A stretch of DNA of 28,687 nucleotides from 1-14-2-50-31-20 sp965370315 (GCA_965370315.1 CBDUTO010000047.1:1-28687), one strand, 5' to 3'; shown: positions 1-8,117, numbered from the stretch's first letter. Made by a program: numbers and translations. Notes: generated from the sequence alone by a model not told the origin.

Positions 1-1171
1 AATCAAGAATAGAATTTAAAAACTTGTTGTGATTCTCAATTAGTTTCTCTTTTTTAATTAAATCTTTTAATATCTCTTCCTTTTTTTCTTCAGCTTCTTT
101 GCGGAGTACCATAACTCGAGATTGAACTATTGAACCAACAAAGAATAGTAGTGAAACTAAAAATTGAATTATTCGAATAGCATTTACACTTGTTGAGAGT
201 TCATTATTTAATTCTTTATCAGAATAATATGAAATAAGCTTCCAATAGTAATCTCTAGTTTTATTTTCTGAGGTAGTTTTTTGTAAATTGATTAGCTCTA
301 CAAGTGGAAATATTGTTGAAAAAGAAAATAATCCTTTTTCACTTTGATATTGACCGTTATCATTATTAGATATTTTAATCCATTCTTTCTCAAATTTTGA
401 TTGTATGTTTTTGTGAACCTTAGTTTTATACATAAAACCCCACTCACTTTCTTTATCAGCGTTATACAACCAAAATCCTTCTTTATTTAGCAACATAGTT
501 TGTGAGACACTATTTGAATCTAAATCAAGAAAGTTATCTAGCAGCCTCTCTCCAAGATAATTTACTACAACCACACCTTGCTTATTATTGTCTGAATCAT
601 ATACTAGAATACCAAACCTTATCATAGGCTTTATTGGTTCTTCTATTTTTCCATTTTCAACATTTAAATCAAATTGAGAAATAAATATATTTCCCTTACT
701 AAGCGCGATGCTATTTTTAAAGTAATATCTATCACCCTTATTCTGTAATTTATGATTGGGTACAATAGAAGGTATTCCATTATTAAAATTAATTCTTATC
801 TTTTCCTTTCCTGATAAATCAAAAAATCTTATTTGATCATATATTTTTTTTCTATTTGAAAAAGAGAAAAATAACTCTTCAACATTTGTACGATTCTGTT
901 TTGAACTTTTCCTAATATACTTGCGAAGCAAATTACTTTCTGATAAAATCATTAAATCAGCTGATATCATTTCAAACTGAGTAGATATATGTTTGGAATA
1001 ATTTGCAAGGCCGCTATTTTCCCTACTTTTAATTAAAACTAATTCCTTATCCACCCTATTATTTTCAATTAGCAATGTAATTGATATCATTATTAAAATT
1101 AGGGGTACAAATGTCACTAAAAAGTATTTAATGAAATTTTTCTCAATCCATATTTTATTTGTTTTATTCAT
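1..1171 (-). CDS. Membrane sensor protein with double-Cache domain, N-terminal part (runs off window)
   Basis: Reading the minus strand from an ATG at 1169-1171 gives 390 codons without a stop to the window edge, so the protein is partial at its C-terminus. Residues about 14-34 form a transmembrane helix. Residues about 35-325 look like a double-Cache ligand-binding domain: characteristic stretches are YDQIRFFDLSGKEKIRIN, LQNKGDRYYF, SQFDLNVENGKIEEP and NKEGFWLYNADKESEWGF. A second helix lies at 331-350, then a charged coiled coil (352-385) ending in NKFLNSILD, the usual entry into a PAS domain. The missing part is therefore probably PAS plus a histidine kinase or GGDEF output; which one cannot be seen. 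The start codon overlaps the stop of the half-PAS ORF upstream by 8 bases, suggesting translational coupling. The Cache domain would face the periplasm and sense a small molecule; the ligand is unknown. Confidence 0.85.
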   Translation of the reverse strand, partial: MNKTNKIWIEKNFIKYFLVTFVPLILIMISITLLIENNRVDKELVLIKSRENSGLANYSKHISTQFEMISADLMILSESNLLRKYIRKSSKQNRTNVEELFFSFSNRKKIYDQIRFFDLSGKEKIRINFNNGIPSIVPNHKLQNKGDRYYFKNSIALSKGNIFISQFDLNVENGKIEEPIKPMIRFGILVYDSDNNKQGVVVVNYLGERLLDNFLDLDSNSVSQTMLLNKEGFWLYNADKESEWGFMYKTKVHKNIQSKFEKEWIKISNNDNGQYQSEKGLFSFSTIFPLVELINLQKTTSENKTRDYYWKLISYYSDKELNNELSTSVNAIRIIQFLVSLLFFVGSIVQSRVMVLRKEAEEKKEEILKDLIKKEKLIENHNKFLNSILD

Positions 1172-1439
1172 CGTATTCATTCAAATCTTTAATCAAATTA
1201 ATTGTAAGCAAACCTTCTCTTTTTACTCCAATTATTTCAGAAAACTTATTATTGCAGTCAATTACTTTGCCTGATTTATCAAAGTGGATTATTCCTAGAG
1301 GTGTGTTGTGAAAAATGGTCTTGTATATATTTTCATTTTCATCATACAAATTTTCGAAATTAAAATGCTTATCCATTCTGGATATTTCATTTTTCTTTTC
1401 ATTACCCTTTTTACCCAATGGAGCTTTTGTGGTCTGCAT
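1164..1439 (-). CDS. Small protein with truncated (half) PAS domain
   Basis: This ORF of 91 codons starts at an ATG with AGAGG 9 bases upstream; a second ATG at 1376 has a poorer ribosome site. From residue about 37 onward the sequence is clearly a PAS domain (YKTIFHNTPLGIIHFDKSG, then VIDCNNKFSEIIGVKREGLL), but it stops at LNEYDE, after the first strands and helices. The second half of the fold, about 50 residues, is missing and is not found in another frame, because the downstream DNA already encodes the start and first helix of the double-Cache sensor, which it overlaps by 8 bases. It may be the remnant of a longer PAS sensor after an internal deletion, or a real short partner protein co-translated with the sensor. 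I am sure of the PAS similarity, not of function. Confidence 0.7.
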   Translation of the reverse strand: MQTTKAPLGKKGNEKKNEISRMDKHFNFENLYDENENIYKTIFHNTPLGIIHFDKSGKVIDCNNKFSEIIGVKREGLLTINLIKDLNEYDE

Positions 1440-1750
1440 TACAAGTAATCCTCTCGAAAATAATATTATGTGTTAACTCAATATATTATCGAAACTTTTA
1501 CCCATTTATTTATGTGTGGGGATACTAATTAAAAATATATTTTGCTGGATTTATTTGAAGGCTAGAGTTGAACAATCAAATTATTCAGTAACTCTTTCAA
1601 AAGTTGCTCAGATAATTTTATACAGATTGAGAGATCTCTATGTTAATGCAGATTTTAGAATTATTTTTAGTGGGTTCGTAAACCAGATGCTTACCTTTCT
1701 TAACTCCTCAAAATTACATGTTTATTACTTTTGAGGAGATTTTGAAAATT
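1440..1750. other. Intergenic stretch, no convincing gene
   Basis: These 311 bases separate the sensor pair from the sigma/anti-sigma pair, and both pairs read minus. The stretch holds a perfect hairpin near its right end (listed separately) and the AGAGG ribosome site of the half-PAS gene at its left end. A 72-codon plus-strand reading frame with a GTG start is present at 1516-1734 but has no ribosome site, ends inside the hairpin and resembles nothing I know. Confidence 0.5.
1704..1738 (-). terminator. Perfect 10-bp hairpin downstream of the anti-sigma gene
   Basis: The arms CTCCTCAAAA (1704-1713) and TTTTGAGGAG (1729-1738) are perfectly complementary around a 15-base loop. The hairpin begins 12 bases beyond the stop codon of the anti-sigma gene, the right place for an operon end. 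The trailing T-run on the minus strand is poor (TTAAG), so it may act mainly as an mRNA 3' stabiliser. Confidence 0.5.
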
Positions 1751-2389
1751 TTATTTATTTGTATCTGTTGACTCTTTGTATTGCAACGAATCTTTATCTT
1801 TTTTAATACTATCTCTCTCTTGCGCATCTCTTCTTTGTCTCAAAAAGAAACCATCAAAATGTGAAGCATTGGAGCTTTGTGAGCCAGCTAACTGTTGACC
1901 AGCATCAGCAGACTGATTTGCATCTGATTGTAAATATTCATCAAAATTTATAGAAGATTTTTCCTCAAATGGAAAATCTTTTTTAATACTACTAGATGTT
2001 GCTAAATTATTGGAATTGCTTTTTTTTGAAATGTCATTATTAGATGATGGTTTATTTAATTGTTCTCTATCACTACTTGGGGTTTCTATCTCTGTAACAT
2101 TCTCCTCCATTAGCCGTGGGAGTGTATTCCATGGGTTATCGGTAGACTCATCCTCTCCTGTAAAAACAAAGAAAACAAGAAAGACCGAAGCTGCGAATGC
2201 AATTGCAGGTGTTAATGACCATGAAAGCCAACTTTTTTTCTTTTCTGATTCTATCTCAAAACTTTTATTCTGAATTTTAGTCATCAGATTAAATTCAAAG
2301 TTATCAGGTGCATTTACTTTTGGGAGTTCTTTTAATAAGTATTTGAGTTCGTTAAACTCATTATCATCAGTAAATTTTTCTTCATTCAT
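1751..2389 (-). CDS. Putative anti-sigma factor, single-pass membrane protein
   Basis: This protein of 212 residues is encoded 12 bases downstream of an ECF sigma factor. Residues 1-53 are cytoplasmic and charged, a hydrophobic segment at about 54-78 (SWSLTPAIAFAASVFLVFFVF) spans the membrane, and the remainder is a low-complexity Ser/Asn/Gln/Asp-rich periplasmic tail. Position and topology are those of an anti-sigma factor that holds the sigma factor at the membrane until a signal releases it. It has no cysteines, so the zinc-binding HXXXCXXC signature of the ZAS class is absent. No known sensor domain can be recognised in the tail. The role is inferred from neighbour and topology only. Confidence 0.65.
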   Translation of the reverse strand: MNEEKFTDDNEFNELKYLLKELPKVNAPDNFEFNLMTKIQNKSFEIESEKKKSWLSWSLTPAIAFAASVFLVFFVFTGEDESTDNPWNTLPRLMEENVTEIETPSSDREQLNKPSSNNDISKKSNSNNLATSSSIKKDFPFEEKSSINFDEYLQSDANQSADAGQQLAGSQSSNASHFDGFFLRQRRDAQERDSIKKDKDSLQYKESTDTNK

Positions 2390-2401
2390 CTCTTTCGCTT
2401 C

Positions 2402-2989
2402 TCAATAAATATGTTTTAATAATTTTTGCAAATGTGCTCTTCCCCTATTGATCCTCGATTTCACAGTTCCAATAGAGAGATCTGTCATATCTGCAATTTC
2501 ATCATACGACATTCCCTCAATATCTCTAAGAATTACAACTTCTCGATATATTGGTTTAACTTTCAACAAAGCTTTCTGTATTATCTCAGCTTTCATGCTG
2601 CTATCAGCAGCTCTATCTGGAGCAACAAATTTTTTGTCTTCAATCTGTAACGTATAATCATCAGGATCATCATTTGATATTGATAATATTGTACGTCTAT
2701 TTCTTCTTTTTAACTCATTCTTAGATAAGTTACCAGCAATCGTATAAATCCATGTTGAAAATTTAGCAATAGACTGATACGAATCCTTCTTTAGATAAAA
2801 CTTAATCATCGTATCTTGAACAATATCAGTAGTAATATCTCTGTCACCTAAAAATCTGTAAACAAAGTTCATTAAAGGATCTTTAAAACGCTTAACAAGA
2901 ATTTCATATGCCTCAAGAGTGTTGTTATCTTGAAACTCTTTTATTAATTCTTCATCCGATAATGATATTAATTTTTTATCCAACGTCAT
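2402..2989 (-). CDS. ECF-type RNA polymerase sigma-70 factor
   Basis: This 195-residue protein has the two-domain layout of group 4 (ECF) sigma factors. Region 2, about residues 24-95, includes EAYEILVKRFKDPLMNFVYR, TDIVQDTMIKFY and FSTWIYTIAGN. Region 4, about 135-192, includes YREVVILRDIEGMSYDEIAD and the helix-turn-helix end IGTVKSRINRGRAHLQKLL. It would direct RNA polymerase to a stress- or envelope-responsive regulon and is probably controlled by the membrane protein encoded next. The ATG used here has no clear ribosome site. A GGAAAC motif lies upstream at 3013-3018, resembling an ECF -35 element, but the implied transcription start would fall inside the ORF. The physiological signal is unknown. 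Confidence 0.92.
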   Translation of the reverse strand: MTLDKKLISLSDEELIKEFQDNNTLEAYEILVKRFKDPLMNFVYRFLGDRDITTDIVQDTMIKFYLKKDSYQSIAKFSTWIYTIAGNLSKNELKRRNRRTILSISNDDPDDYTLQIEDKKFVAPDRAADSSMKAEIIQKALLKVKPIYREVVILRDIEGMSYDEIADMTDLSIGTVKSRINRGRAHLQKLLKHIY

Positions 2990-3095
2990 TTATACCAACT
3001 GTTAAAAAAAATGTTTCCAAAAGGGGGAATCTTTTACCCTTAAATTTAATTATTAAAATGAACTTAAAATCAAAATAAGAAATTATGAGAATAAG

Positions 3096-3115
3096 TTTGT
3101 CATTTGTATGACAAA
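3096..3115. repeat. Perfect inverted repeat upstream of the sigma gene
   Basis: TTTGTCAT (3096-3103) and ATGACAAA (3108-3115) are perfectly complementary around a 4-base loop, in the 146-base gap between holA and the ECF sigma gene. On the minus strand no T-run follows, so it is not a typical terminator; it could be an operator for the sigma gene or the 3' end of the holA mRNA. Confidence 0.4.
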
Positions 3116-3135
3116 AATAAACATTTATTAAATCT

Positions 3136-4134
3136 CTATTTTAGAATTTCTGAAATTAAAATTGATAAATTAGTTTTATCATCAATACTTGTTGACTTAA
3201 GACGAATATCTGCTTCAAGTAGTGCTCGAGCTGCATTCACAAGACGTTGTTCTTTTAACATATATTGAGTTTTTTTTAGATAATAATATCTTTTACCAAA
3301 CTCTTTTTGTCCTTCACTATCAGGCAATCTCATTAATTCTAAAACTCGGGTGAGAGTTGTAATAAATCTAGTTAACATAGCAATAATCATTACCATATCT
3401 GTGTTTGATCCTAGTAGATTAAATGCATAGTCAATTGCCTTTCCTTTATCACCCCGTCCTATTGCATTTTGCAAATCAAAGATTGAATACTCTTTAGTAA
3501 TCTCAGCTAATTTTTGAATTATCTCTGGAGTTATCTCTTCATCTTGTTTGGCATAAGTAGCAATTTTACTAAGTTGCATTTCCAAAATGCCTTTATTTTC
3601 TCCAACCATTTCAAGTAATAATTCTCCAGCTCCTCTCGATAAGTTTATCTTTTCAGTTTTAGCTTTTTTAAACATCCAATCGGAAAGTTCAGCGCCTTCT
3701 AATTCCCTAGCTTCAAAAATATACTTATTCGCATAAAGAGATTTATATGGCTCTTGATTTAATGGAGCTTTTTTAGAATACTGAGCTACAACCAAAACTG
3801 TAAATTCTGCTGGGTCTTTTACATAGTTTGAAAAAGTTTTAGTTTCTTTTAATTCATTAAATCCTTTAGCAACAATTAGCTTTTTTTTATCCCCAAAAGG
3901 GAAAGAATATGCTAAATCAACAAACTGTGAAATTGAATTATCCTTTGCGAGAGTTAGTGATTCAAAATCAAAATCGGAGGCAACTAATGGAGTGATTTTT
4001 TTCTCAATTGCCTTTATTGCGTTGTTTATTGTAAAACTATCTTCACCAATTAAAAAATATATTGGAAGCAATGTATCATCATTCAAATATTTTGGCAGAT
4101 TATATATTGATTCTATTTTTGATTTATTAACCAA
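3136..4134 (-). CDS. holA: DNA polymerase III subunit delta
   Basis: The delta subunit works in the clamp loader and opens the sliding clamp on DNA. The family is recognised from its N-terminal module (LLPIYFLIGEDSFTINNAIKAI, then FPFGDKKKLIVAKGFNEL, and a strand with EFTVLVVAQYSKKAPLNQ) and its C-terminal helical collar with EYSIFDLQNAIGRGDKGKAID. The reading frame extends upstream to a TTG at 4167, but I prefer the TTG at 4132-4134, which follows AAGGAAGAGAG at good spacing and gives 332 residues, close to the family norm; no ATG is available. The gene reads into the ECF sigma gene after 146 bases and is separated from the cyclophilin gene upstream by a palindromic spacer. Confidence 0.88.
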   Translation of the reverse strand: MVNKSKIESIYNLPKYLNDDTLLPIYFLIGEDSFTINNAIKAIEKKITPLVASDFDFESLTLAKDNSISQFVDLAYSFPFGDKKKLIVAKGFNELKETKTFSNYVKDPAEFTVLVVAQYSKKAPLNQEPYKSLYANKYIFEARELEGAELSDWMFKKAKTEKINLSRGAGELLLEMVGENKGILEMQLSKIATYAKQDEEITPEIIQKLAEITKEYSIFDLQNAIGRGDKGKAIDYAFNLLGSNTDMVMIIAMLTRFITTLTRVLELMRLPDSEGQKEFGKRYYYLKKTQYMLKEQRLVNAARALLEADIRLKSTSIDDKTNLSILISEILK

Positions 4135-4169
4135 GTACTCTCTTCCTTTTTTCTTTTTTAATCGCAACT

Positions 4170-4230
4170 GATAAGAGGAGTATCAATCCACTCCTTATCC
4201 CCCTCTCAAAAGGGGATTGGGAGTGTGATC
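4170..4230. repeat. REP-like palindromic intergenic element
   Basis: Nested inverted repeats occupy the spacer between the cyclophilin gene and holA. CACTCC (4189-4194) pairs with GGAGTG (4220-4225), enclosing CCCC (4200-4203) paired with GGGG (4212-4215) around TCTCAAAA. An alternative stem pairs GATAAG..GAGT (4170-4181) with ACTCCTTATC (4190-4199). It is much richer in C and G than its surroundings and has no T-run. Composition and structure resemble dispersed palindromic repeats; copy number cannot be judged from one window. Confidence 0.5.
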
Positions 4231-4303
4231 TTTTCTCCAGAAACTCTTAATTCCTTAAGTTGACAACATTCCTAATAAAGTAGGACTTCTTCAAACTCTA
4301 TTT

Positions 4304-4927
4304 TTATTTTTCTCTTTTTTCTATAGTTACAGTTTCCATCACAAGATCTTCAACGGGTTTATCCATCATTCCAGTTTTAGTTTTACCAATAGCTTCAACT
4401 ATATCCATTCCAGAAATAACTTCACCAAATATTGCGTGCTTTCCATCTAACCAAGGAGTTGCAACTAAAGTAACAAAAAATTGACTTCCATTAGTATTTG
4501 GTCCAGCATTTGCCATTGATAACATACCAGGTTTTGTGTGTCTTAGAGAATCATGGAATTCATCATCAAATTTTCCACCCCAATAACTTTCTCCACCACG
4601 TCCAGTACCAGTAGGGTCTCCACCTTGCAACATAAAGTCAGCAATAACTCTATGGAAAATAATTCCATTATATTTACCATCTGTTGCTAATCCAACAAAA
4701 TTTTCTACTGTTTTAGGAACTTCTCTTGCAAATAATTCTATTTCAAATGTACCAACATTTGTTTTTACAGTTGCTACAAGCATTTCGCTTTCTGAAACAT
4801 TCAATAATTCTTCCACTTTTTTATCCTTCTTTTTTATTATTATCTTTTCCTGTTCAATTTTTTTTACATCTCCACTGCTACAGCTAAACAACAGTATAGA
4901 GAGAACTAATACTAATATTTTTTTCAT
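4304..4927 (-). CDS. Cyclophilin-type peptidyl-prolyl cis-trans isomerase, predicted lipoprotein
   Basis: The protein catalyses proline cis-trans isomerisation and would assist folding outside the cytoplasm. The N-terminus is a lipoprotein signal with the lipobox LFSC, so Cys16 should be lipidated. A short charged linker (about 20-45) leads to the cyclophilin domain from residue about 50. The active-site signature FHRVIADFMLQGGDPTGTG is present with Arg92, Phe97 and Gln100, followed by GMLSMANAGPNTNGSQFFV and the late motif LDGKHAIFGEVISG. Length, 207 residues, suits one domain plus anchor. AAGGA lies 6 bases before the ATG. It follows uppP by 33 bases and may be the last gene of the envelope cluster. 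Confidence 0.93.
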   Translation of the reverse strand: MKKILVLVLSILLFSCSSGDVKKIEQEKIIIKKKDKKVEELLNVSESEMLVATVKTNVGTFEIELFAREVPKTVENFVGLATDGKYNGIIFHRVIADFMLQGGDPTGTGRGGESYWGGKFDDEFHDSLRHTKPGMLSMANAGPNTNGSQFFVTLVATPWLDGKHAIFGEVISGMDIVEAIGKTKTGMMDKPVEDLVMETVTIEKREK

Positions 4928-4960
4928 TTTATCCTTTTCTTAATTTGTTTTAAAAATTCA

Positions 4961-5809
4961 TTATGGAGTAATTACACTTGCGCTAATTAGAGCAAATATT
5001 GCAAGTCCAATTGCAATTCTATAATAGACAAAAACTACTGTTGAATTCTTTTTCAAAAAAGAGAGCAAGAACGCAATAGTAATATAACCACTAATTGCAG
5101 AAGCAATTGTAGCAATTGCTAAATTAACTAAACCATCAAACTGAATATACTCTAGTGAACCATAAAACTCCAGCAATCCACTCCCCAAAATAGCAGGTAC
5201 ACTTAAGAGGAAAGAAAATCGTGCTGCAGTTTCGCGTTTTAGTCCAAGAAATATTCCAGCAGTAATTGTTGTTCCAGAACGCGATGACCCAGGTATTAGT
5301 GCAAGTGATTGAGCAAACCCAATAATTAAAGTATCTTTCCAAGTTATGTCTGTTAAATCACGTTTAAACTTTCCAACTCTTTCAGCTAAAGCTAATACTA
5401 TTCCTAGTGCTATTAGACTTGAAGCAATCACATATAAGTTTTTAGTGAATGCTCCTTCAATTACATCTTTGAAACCGAGACCAATAACTGCGACTGGAAT
5501 TGACCCTAATATTATTAGCCACCCCATTTTAGAGTTTTCACTTTGTTCAGAAAAATTAATTCTTTTAATAATATTATCGTTTAAAAAATCAATAAATATT
5601 CCCCAAAGATCCTTCCAAAAATATATAATGATTGCAAGTAAAGTTCCGAGTTGGATTACAGCAATAAACGAAGTCCAATGTTCTGGATTTTCATTTGAAA
5701 TTAATCCCATTAACTTCCCTGCAATGGTAAGGTGACCAGTACTGCTAATTGGTAAAAATTCTGTAAGCCCTTGAATAATACCAAGAAATAGTGCTTCTAA
5801 AAAAGTCAT
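4961..5809 (-). CDS. uppP: Undecaprenyl-diphosphatase (bacitracin resistance protein)
   Basis: This integral inner-membrane enzyme removes one phosphate from undecaprenyl diphosphate, regenerating the lipid carrier for peptidoglycan and polysaccharide synthesis. The two family signatures are intact: QGLTEFLPISSTGHL near residues 13-27, with Glu17, and PGSSRSGTTITAGIFLG from residue 172, with Arg177. About eight hydrophobic segments are spread over 282 residues, the normal length. AAGGAG sits 5 bases before the ATG. The start is 9 bases from the stop of the beta-barrel gene upstream, so the two are probably co-transcribed within the envelope cluster. Confidence 0.96.
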   Translation of the reverse strand: MTFLEALFLGIIQGLTEFLPISSTGHLTIAGKLMGLISNENPEHWTSFIAVIQLGTLLAIIIYFWKDLWGIFIDFLNDNIIKRINFSEQSENSKMGWLIILGSIPVAVIGLGFKDVIEGAFTKNLYVIASSLIALGIVLALAERVGKFKRDLTDITWKDTLIIGFAQSLALIPGSSRSGTTITAGIFLGLKRETAARFSFLLSVPAILGSGLLEFYGSLEYIQFDGLVNLAIATIASAISGYITIAFLLSFLKKNSTVVFVYYRIAIGLAIFALISASVITP

Positions 5810-5818
5810 TTGTTCTCC

Positions 5819-6454
5819 TTAAAAGAAATATGATATTCCAATATTAACACTCACTGAAAAAGAGTTAATATTCACATCTTCGTTTGTAAGTGTATCGTGT
5901 AATTTAGTCTCTCCATTTGCTGGTTCGCCTGGAGCATCATATCGCATTGTGGATCCAATATTAGCATAGAAATTTCCACCTAATGCCGTGTGACCTTGAA
6001 TTCTGCCTAATACACCAAACCCAGTTGATGAATATTCTTCAGTAATTATTTTTTTTTCTGAGAGATCAATCATTCTCATTCCAATTCCACCACCAAATTT
6101 AAATTTATACCCTTTACCACTAATAACATAATACCCTAATAATGATGGTTTGTGATGAGAATAATCTAATTTATAGTTAGTATTATATTTAAATGAACTA
6201 TAACCATAAAGAGCATAAACATACTCAAATCCTATTTGGTATTTAGGAGATATTGTATAGTCCACTTCCCCATAAAACTCAGCAGTTGAACTAAATGGTT
6301 GAACTTCCTCATCAGCCCAATTGTATTCGATGTAATCATTTAGTGAGGGATTGTAAACAAAACTTATTCCCATTCCACCAACAACATCAACCTGAGCTTG
6401 TATGGAGCTTATTGAAACAAAAACAAAAAAAGCTAAGATTATTTTTTTTGTCAT
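5819..6454 (-). CDS. Outer-membrane beta-barrel protein, function unknown
   Basis: A signal peptide (MTKKIILAFFVFVSISSIQA, cleavage after about residue 20) leads to a Gly- and aromatic-rich protein of alternating strands that ends in ISYFF, the C-terminal aromatic typical of proteins inserted by the BAM complex. With 211 residues in all, an eight-stranded barrel is plausible. I cannot assign it to a named family. The ATG overlaps the stop of the flippase-like gene by 4 bases, and a strong AAGGAGG precedes it. Its place between the flippase-like gene and uppP suggests an envelope role, but nothing more specific can be said. Confidence 0.75.
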   Translation of the reverse strand: MTKKIILAFFVFVSISSIQAQVDVVGGMGISFVYNPSLNDYIEYNWADEEVQPFSSTAEFYGEVDYTISPKYQIGFEYVYALYGYSSFKYNTNYKLDYSHHKPSLLGYYVISGKGYKFKFGGGIGMRMIDLSEKKIITEEYSSTGFGVLGRIQGHTALGGNFYANIGSTMRYDAPGEPANGETKLHDTLTNEDVNINSFSVSVNIGISYFF

Positions 6455-7521
6455 TCTGTCTTTCCTCCTTTAATAACACTGTAGAAATTTTCTTTAGGTA
6501 ATCCCATTTTTTCTCTTCTATTATTAATGTAACCCATAAATAGAAACATCGATATTATAAATATTATTGTAGATACTGTATGAGTAAGTATTGCGTATGC
6601 CGATGCGGCTTCTTCTGTAAAAAAGAATAAACCAACTAAAACTGATATTGCGATAAAATGGTAAGTACCTGTACCTCCTGGAGTGGGAATGATTATTCCG
6701 AATGCACTAATTGTCATAACAATCCAAGCCATACTATACGAAACCTCAAATGAGTTTTCAAGATTTAGCACATAAAAACCTAGTTGTGCTGAAAGACCAT
6801 AATTAATCATTATTAAAATAGAGTAGAGAATAATCAGCAAATAATTTTTAATACCCTTTACAGTTGAGAAGCCATCAATAAGCATTTTAAAAACATCTGC
6901 TAATTTTTCGGCAAATCTAATAGATATTTTTCCAACAAACTTTATAATTAAAGAATAGAATTTTTCTTTCAATTGAACTAATAAAACTAGAACTATTATA
7001 ATTAAAAAGATTCCAATAAAGCCCACAACCACTGTTGATTTCAACCAAAGCAATTCATTAAATAAATCACCCTGATATATTAAAACACTTACCAGCACTG
7101 AAATTCCGAGGGCAAGTATATCAATAATTCGCTCAACAACAATTGTACCCAGAACAACAGATCGCGAAATGCTCTCCCATTTACCAGCAAAAAATCCACG
7201 ATAAAGCTCACCAAGTCTTGGGATAACACTATTAACACCGTATCCAATCATGGTAGCACCAAATAAGTTTAGAATTGATGCATCTGGTTTTGTTGATTTA
7301 ATTATTACCTTCCAACGTAAAGCTCTTATAAAATGGGAAGTGAAAAAGGATATAATAAATAAACCAAACCATCCAATTGATAACTGCGATAGGATAGATA
7401 ATACTTGATTAAAATCAACACCTTTAAAAGCTAAATAGAGGAAAAAAGCCATTAATAAAACAGGCAGGGAATATCCAAAATATTTTTTTAATTTGTTATT
7501 ATTTGTGTTAGCGGAGGTCAA
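6451..7521 (-). CDS. Flippase-like / lysylphosphatidylglycerol synthase-type membrane protein (UPF0104 superfamily)
   Basis: This polytopic protein of 356 residues has about eight hydrophobic helices and belongs to the LPG-synthase transmembrane-domain family. Diagnostic stretches are FIRALRWKVII near residue 65, VNSVIPRLGELYRGFF near 95-110 and PTPGGTGTYHF near 280. Members without a soluble aminoacyl-transferase domain, as here, are thought to move or bind lipids; the substrate is not known. The only reasonable start is a TTG overlapping the end of lolA by 14 bases, with GAGG upstream, and its end overlaps the next gene by 4 bases, so it sits in the middle of a tightly coupled operon. Confidence 0.85.
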   Translation of the reverse strand: MTSANTNNNKLKKYFGYSLPVLLMAFFLYLAFKGVDFNQVLSILSQLSIGWFGLFIISFFTSHFIRALRWKVIIKSTKPDASILNLFGATMIGYGVNSVIPRLGELYRGFFAGKWESISRSVVLGTIVVERIIDILALGISVLVSVLIYQGDLFNELLWLKSTVVVGFIGIFLIIIVLVLLVQLKEKFYSLIIKFVGKISIRFAEKLADVFKMLIDGFSTVKGIKNYLLIILYSILIMINYGLSAQLGFYVLNLENSFEVSYSMAWIVMTISAFGIIIPTPGGTGTYHFIAISVLVGLFFFTEEAASAYAILTHTVSTIIFIISMFLFMGYINNRREKMGLPKENFYSVIKGGKTE

Positions 7522-8116
7522 TTACTTCTACCTCATCTGTTGGAAGGAATTGGAATAATTTGTCATCAAGATTCTGATTTAGACTAATTGAAAAAAGTTC
7601 AAAGATAAATTTCATATTATTAAAATCAACTATTTCAACTTTACTTAAAAGATATTTATTATTAATAGTTAAGTAAACTTCTTTGAAACTAAGTTCTAGA
7701 TCATTTGGAATTGCTTTGATATAGTATTTCCCAGATTCACTCTCTACCATTGATAAATCACATTTTTCAGGGTAGGAATAAATAATTTCATCTAAAGAAA
7801 AAAGATTGTCATCATCTTCATACAATGAGAGTACTAGCTTTTTATTCTTTTTGTCATAATTATAAATAGTTTTTCCATCTGAAAGTATTTTTCTCTCCGG
7901 TAAGTTAATTGCAAAACTATTGCCCTTTTTATATTTAAAATCACCATCAAAATGAAGTGACTCTGCACTACCGGCAGAGAATATAGTTTGACTAAATTTT
8001 GCTTCGAACCCATCAACCTGATCAAATTTTTTCTGCACTTTACTAATTATATCTTCGGCACTTTGTGCATAAAATGTAATTGGAATAATGAGTAAAATTA
8101 AAATTCGGAATATCAT
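7508..8116 (-). CDS. lolA: Outer-membrane lipoprotein carrier protein LolA
   Basis: LolA carries lipoproteins across the periplasm from the inner-membrane release complex to the outer membrane. The N-terminus is a signal peptide (MIFRILILLIIPITFYAQS). The mature part shows the LolA pattern: DIISKVQKKFDQVDGFEAKFSQ, then FDGDFKYKKGNSFAINLP, SDGKTIYNYDKKNKKL and a basic/hydrophobic C-terminal half. It has 202 residues, the usual length. It follows ftsK by a single base, the same ftsK-lolA order seen in E. coli, and overlaps the next gene by 14 bases, so all three are probably translated from one mRNA. Confidence 0.92.
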   Translation of the reverse strand: MIFRILILLIIPITFYAQSAEDIISKVQKKFDQVDGFEAKFSQTIFSAGSAESLHFDGDFKYKKGNSFAINLPERKILSDGKTIYNYDKKNKKLVLSLYEDDDNLFSLDEIIYSYPEKCDLSMVESESGKYYIKAIPNDLELSFKEVYLTINNKYLLSKVEIVDFNNMKFIFELFSISLNQNLDDKLFQFLPTDEVEVIDLR

Positions 8117-8117
8117 T

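Noticed and set aside
1516..1734. Plus-strand reading frame of 72 codons with GTG start
   Set aside because: No ribosome site, ends inside a hairpin, no recognisable family and lies in an otherwise empty spacer.
5346..5735. 129-codon plus-strand frame antisense to uppP
   Set aside because: uppP on the other strand has intact active-site motifs and a good ribosome site.
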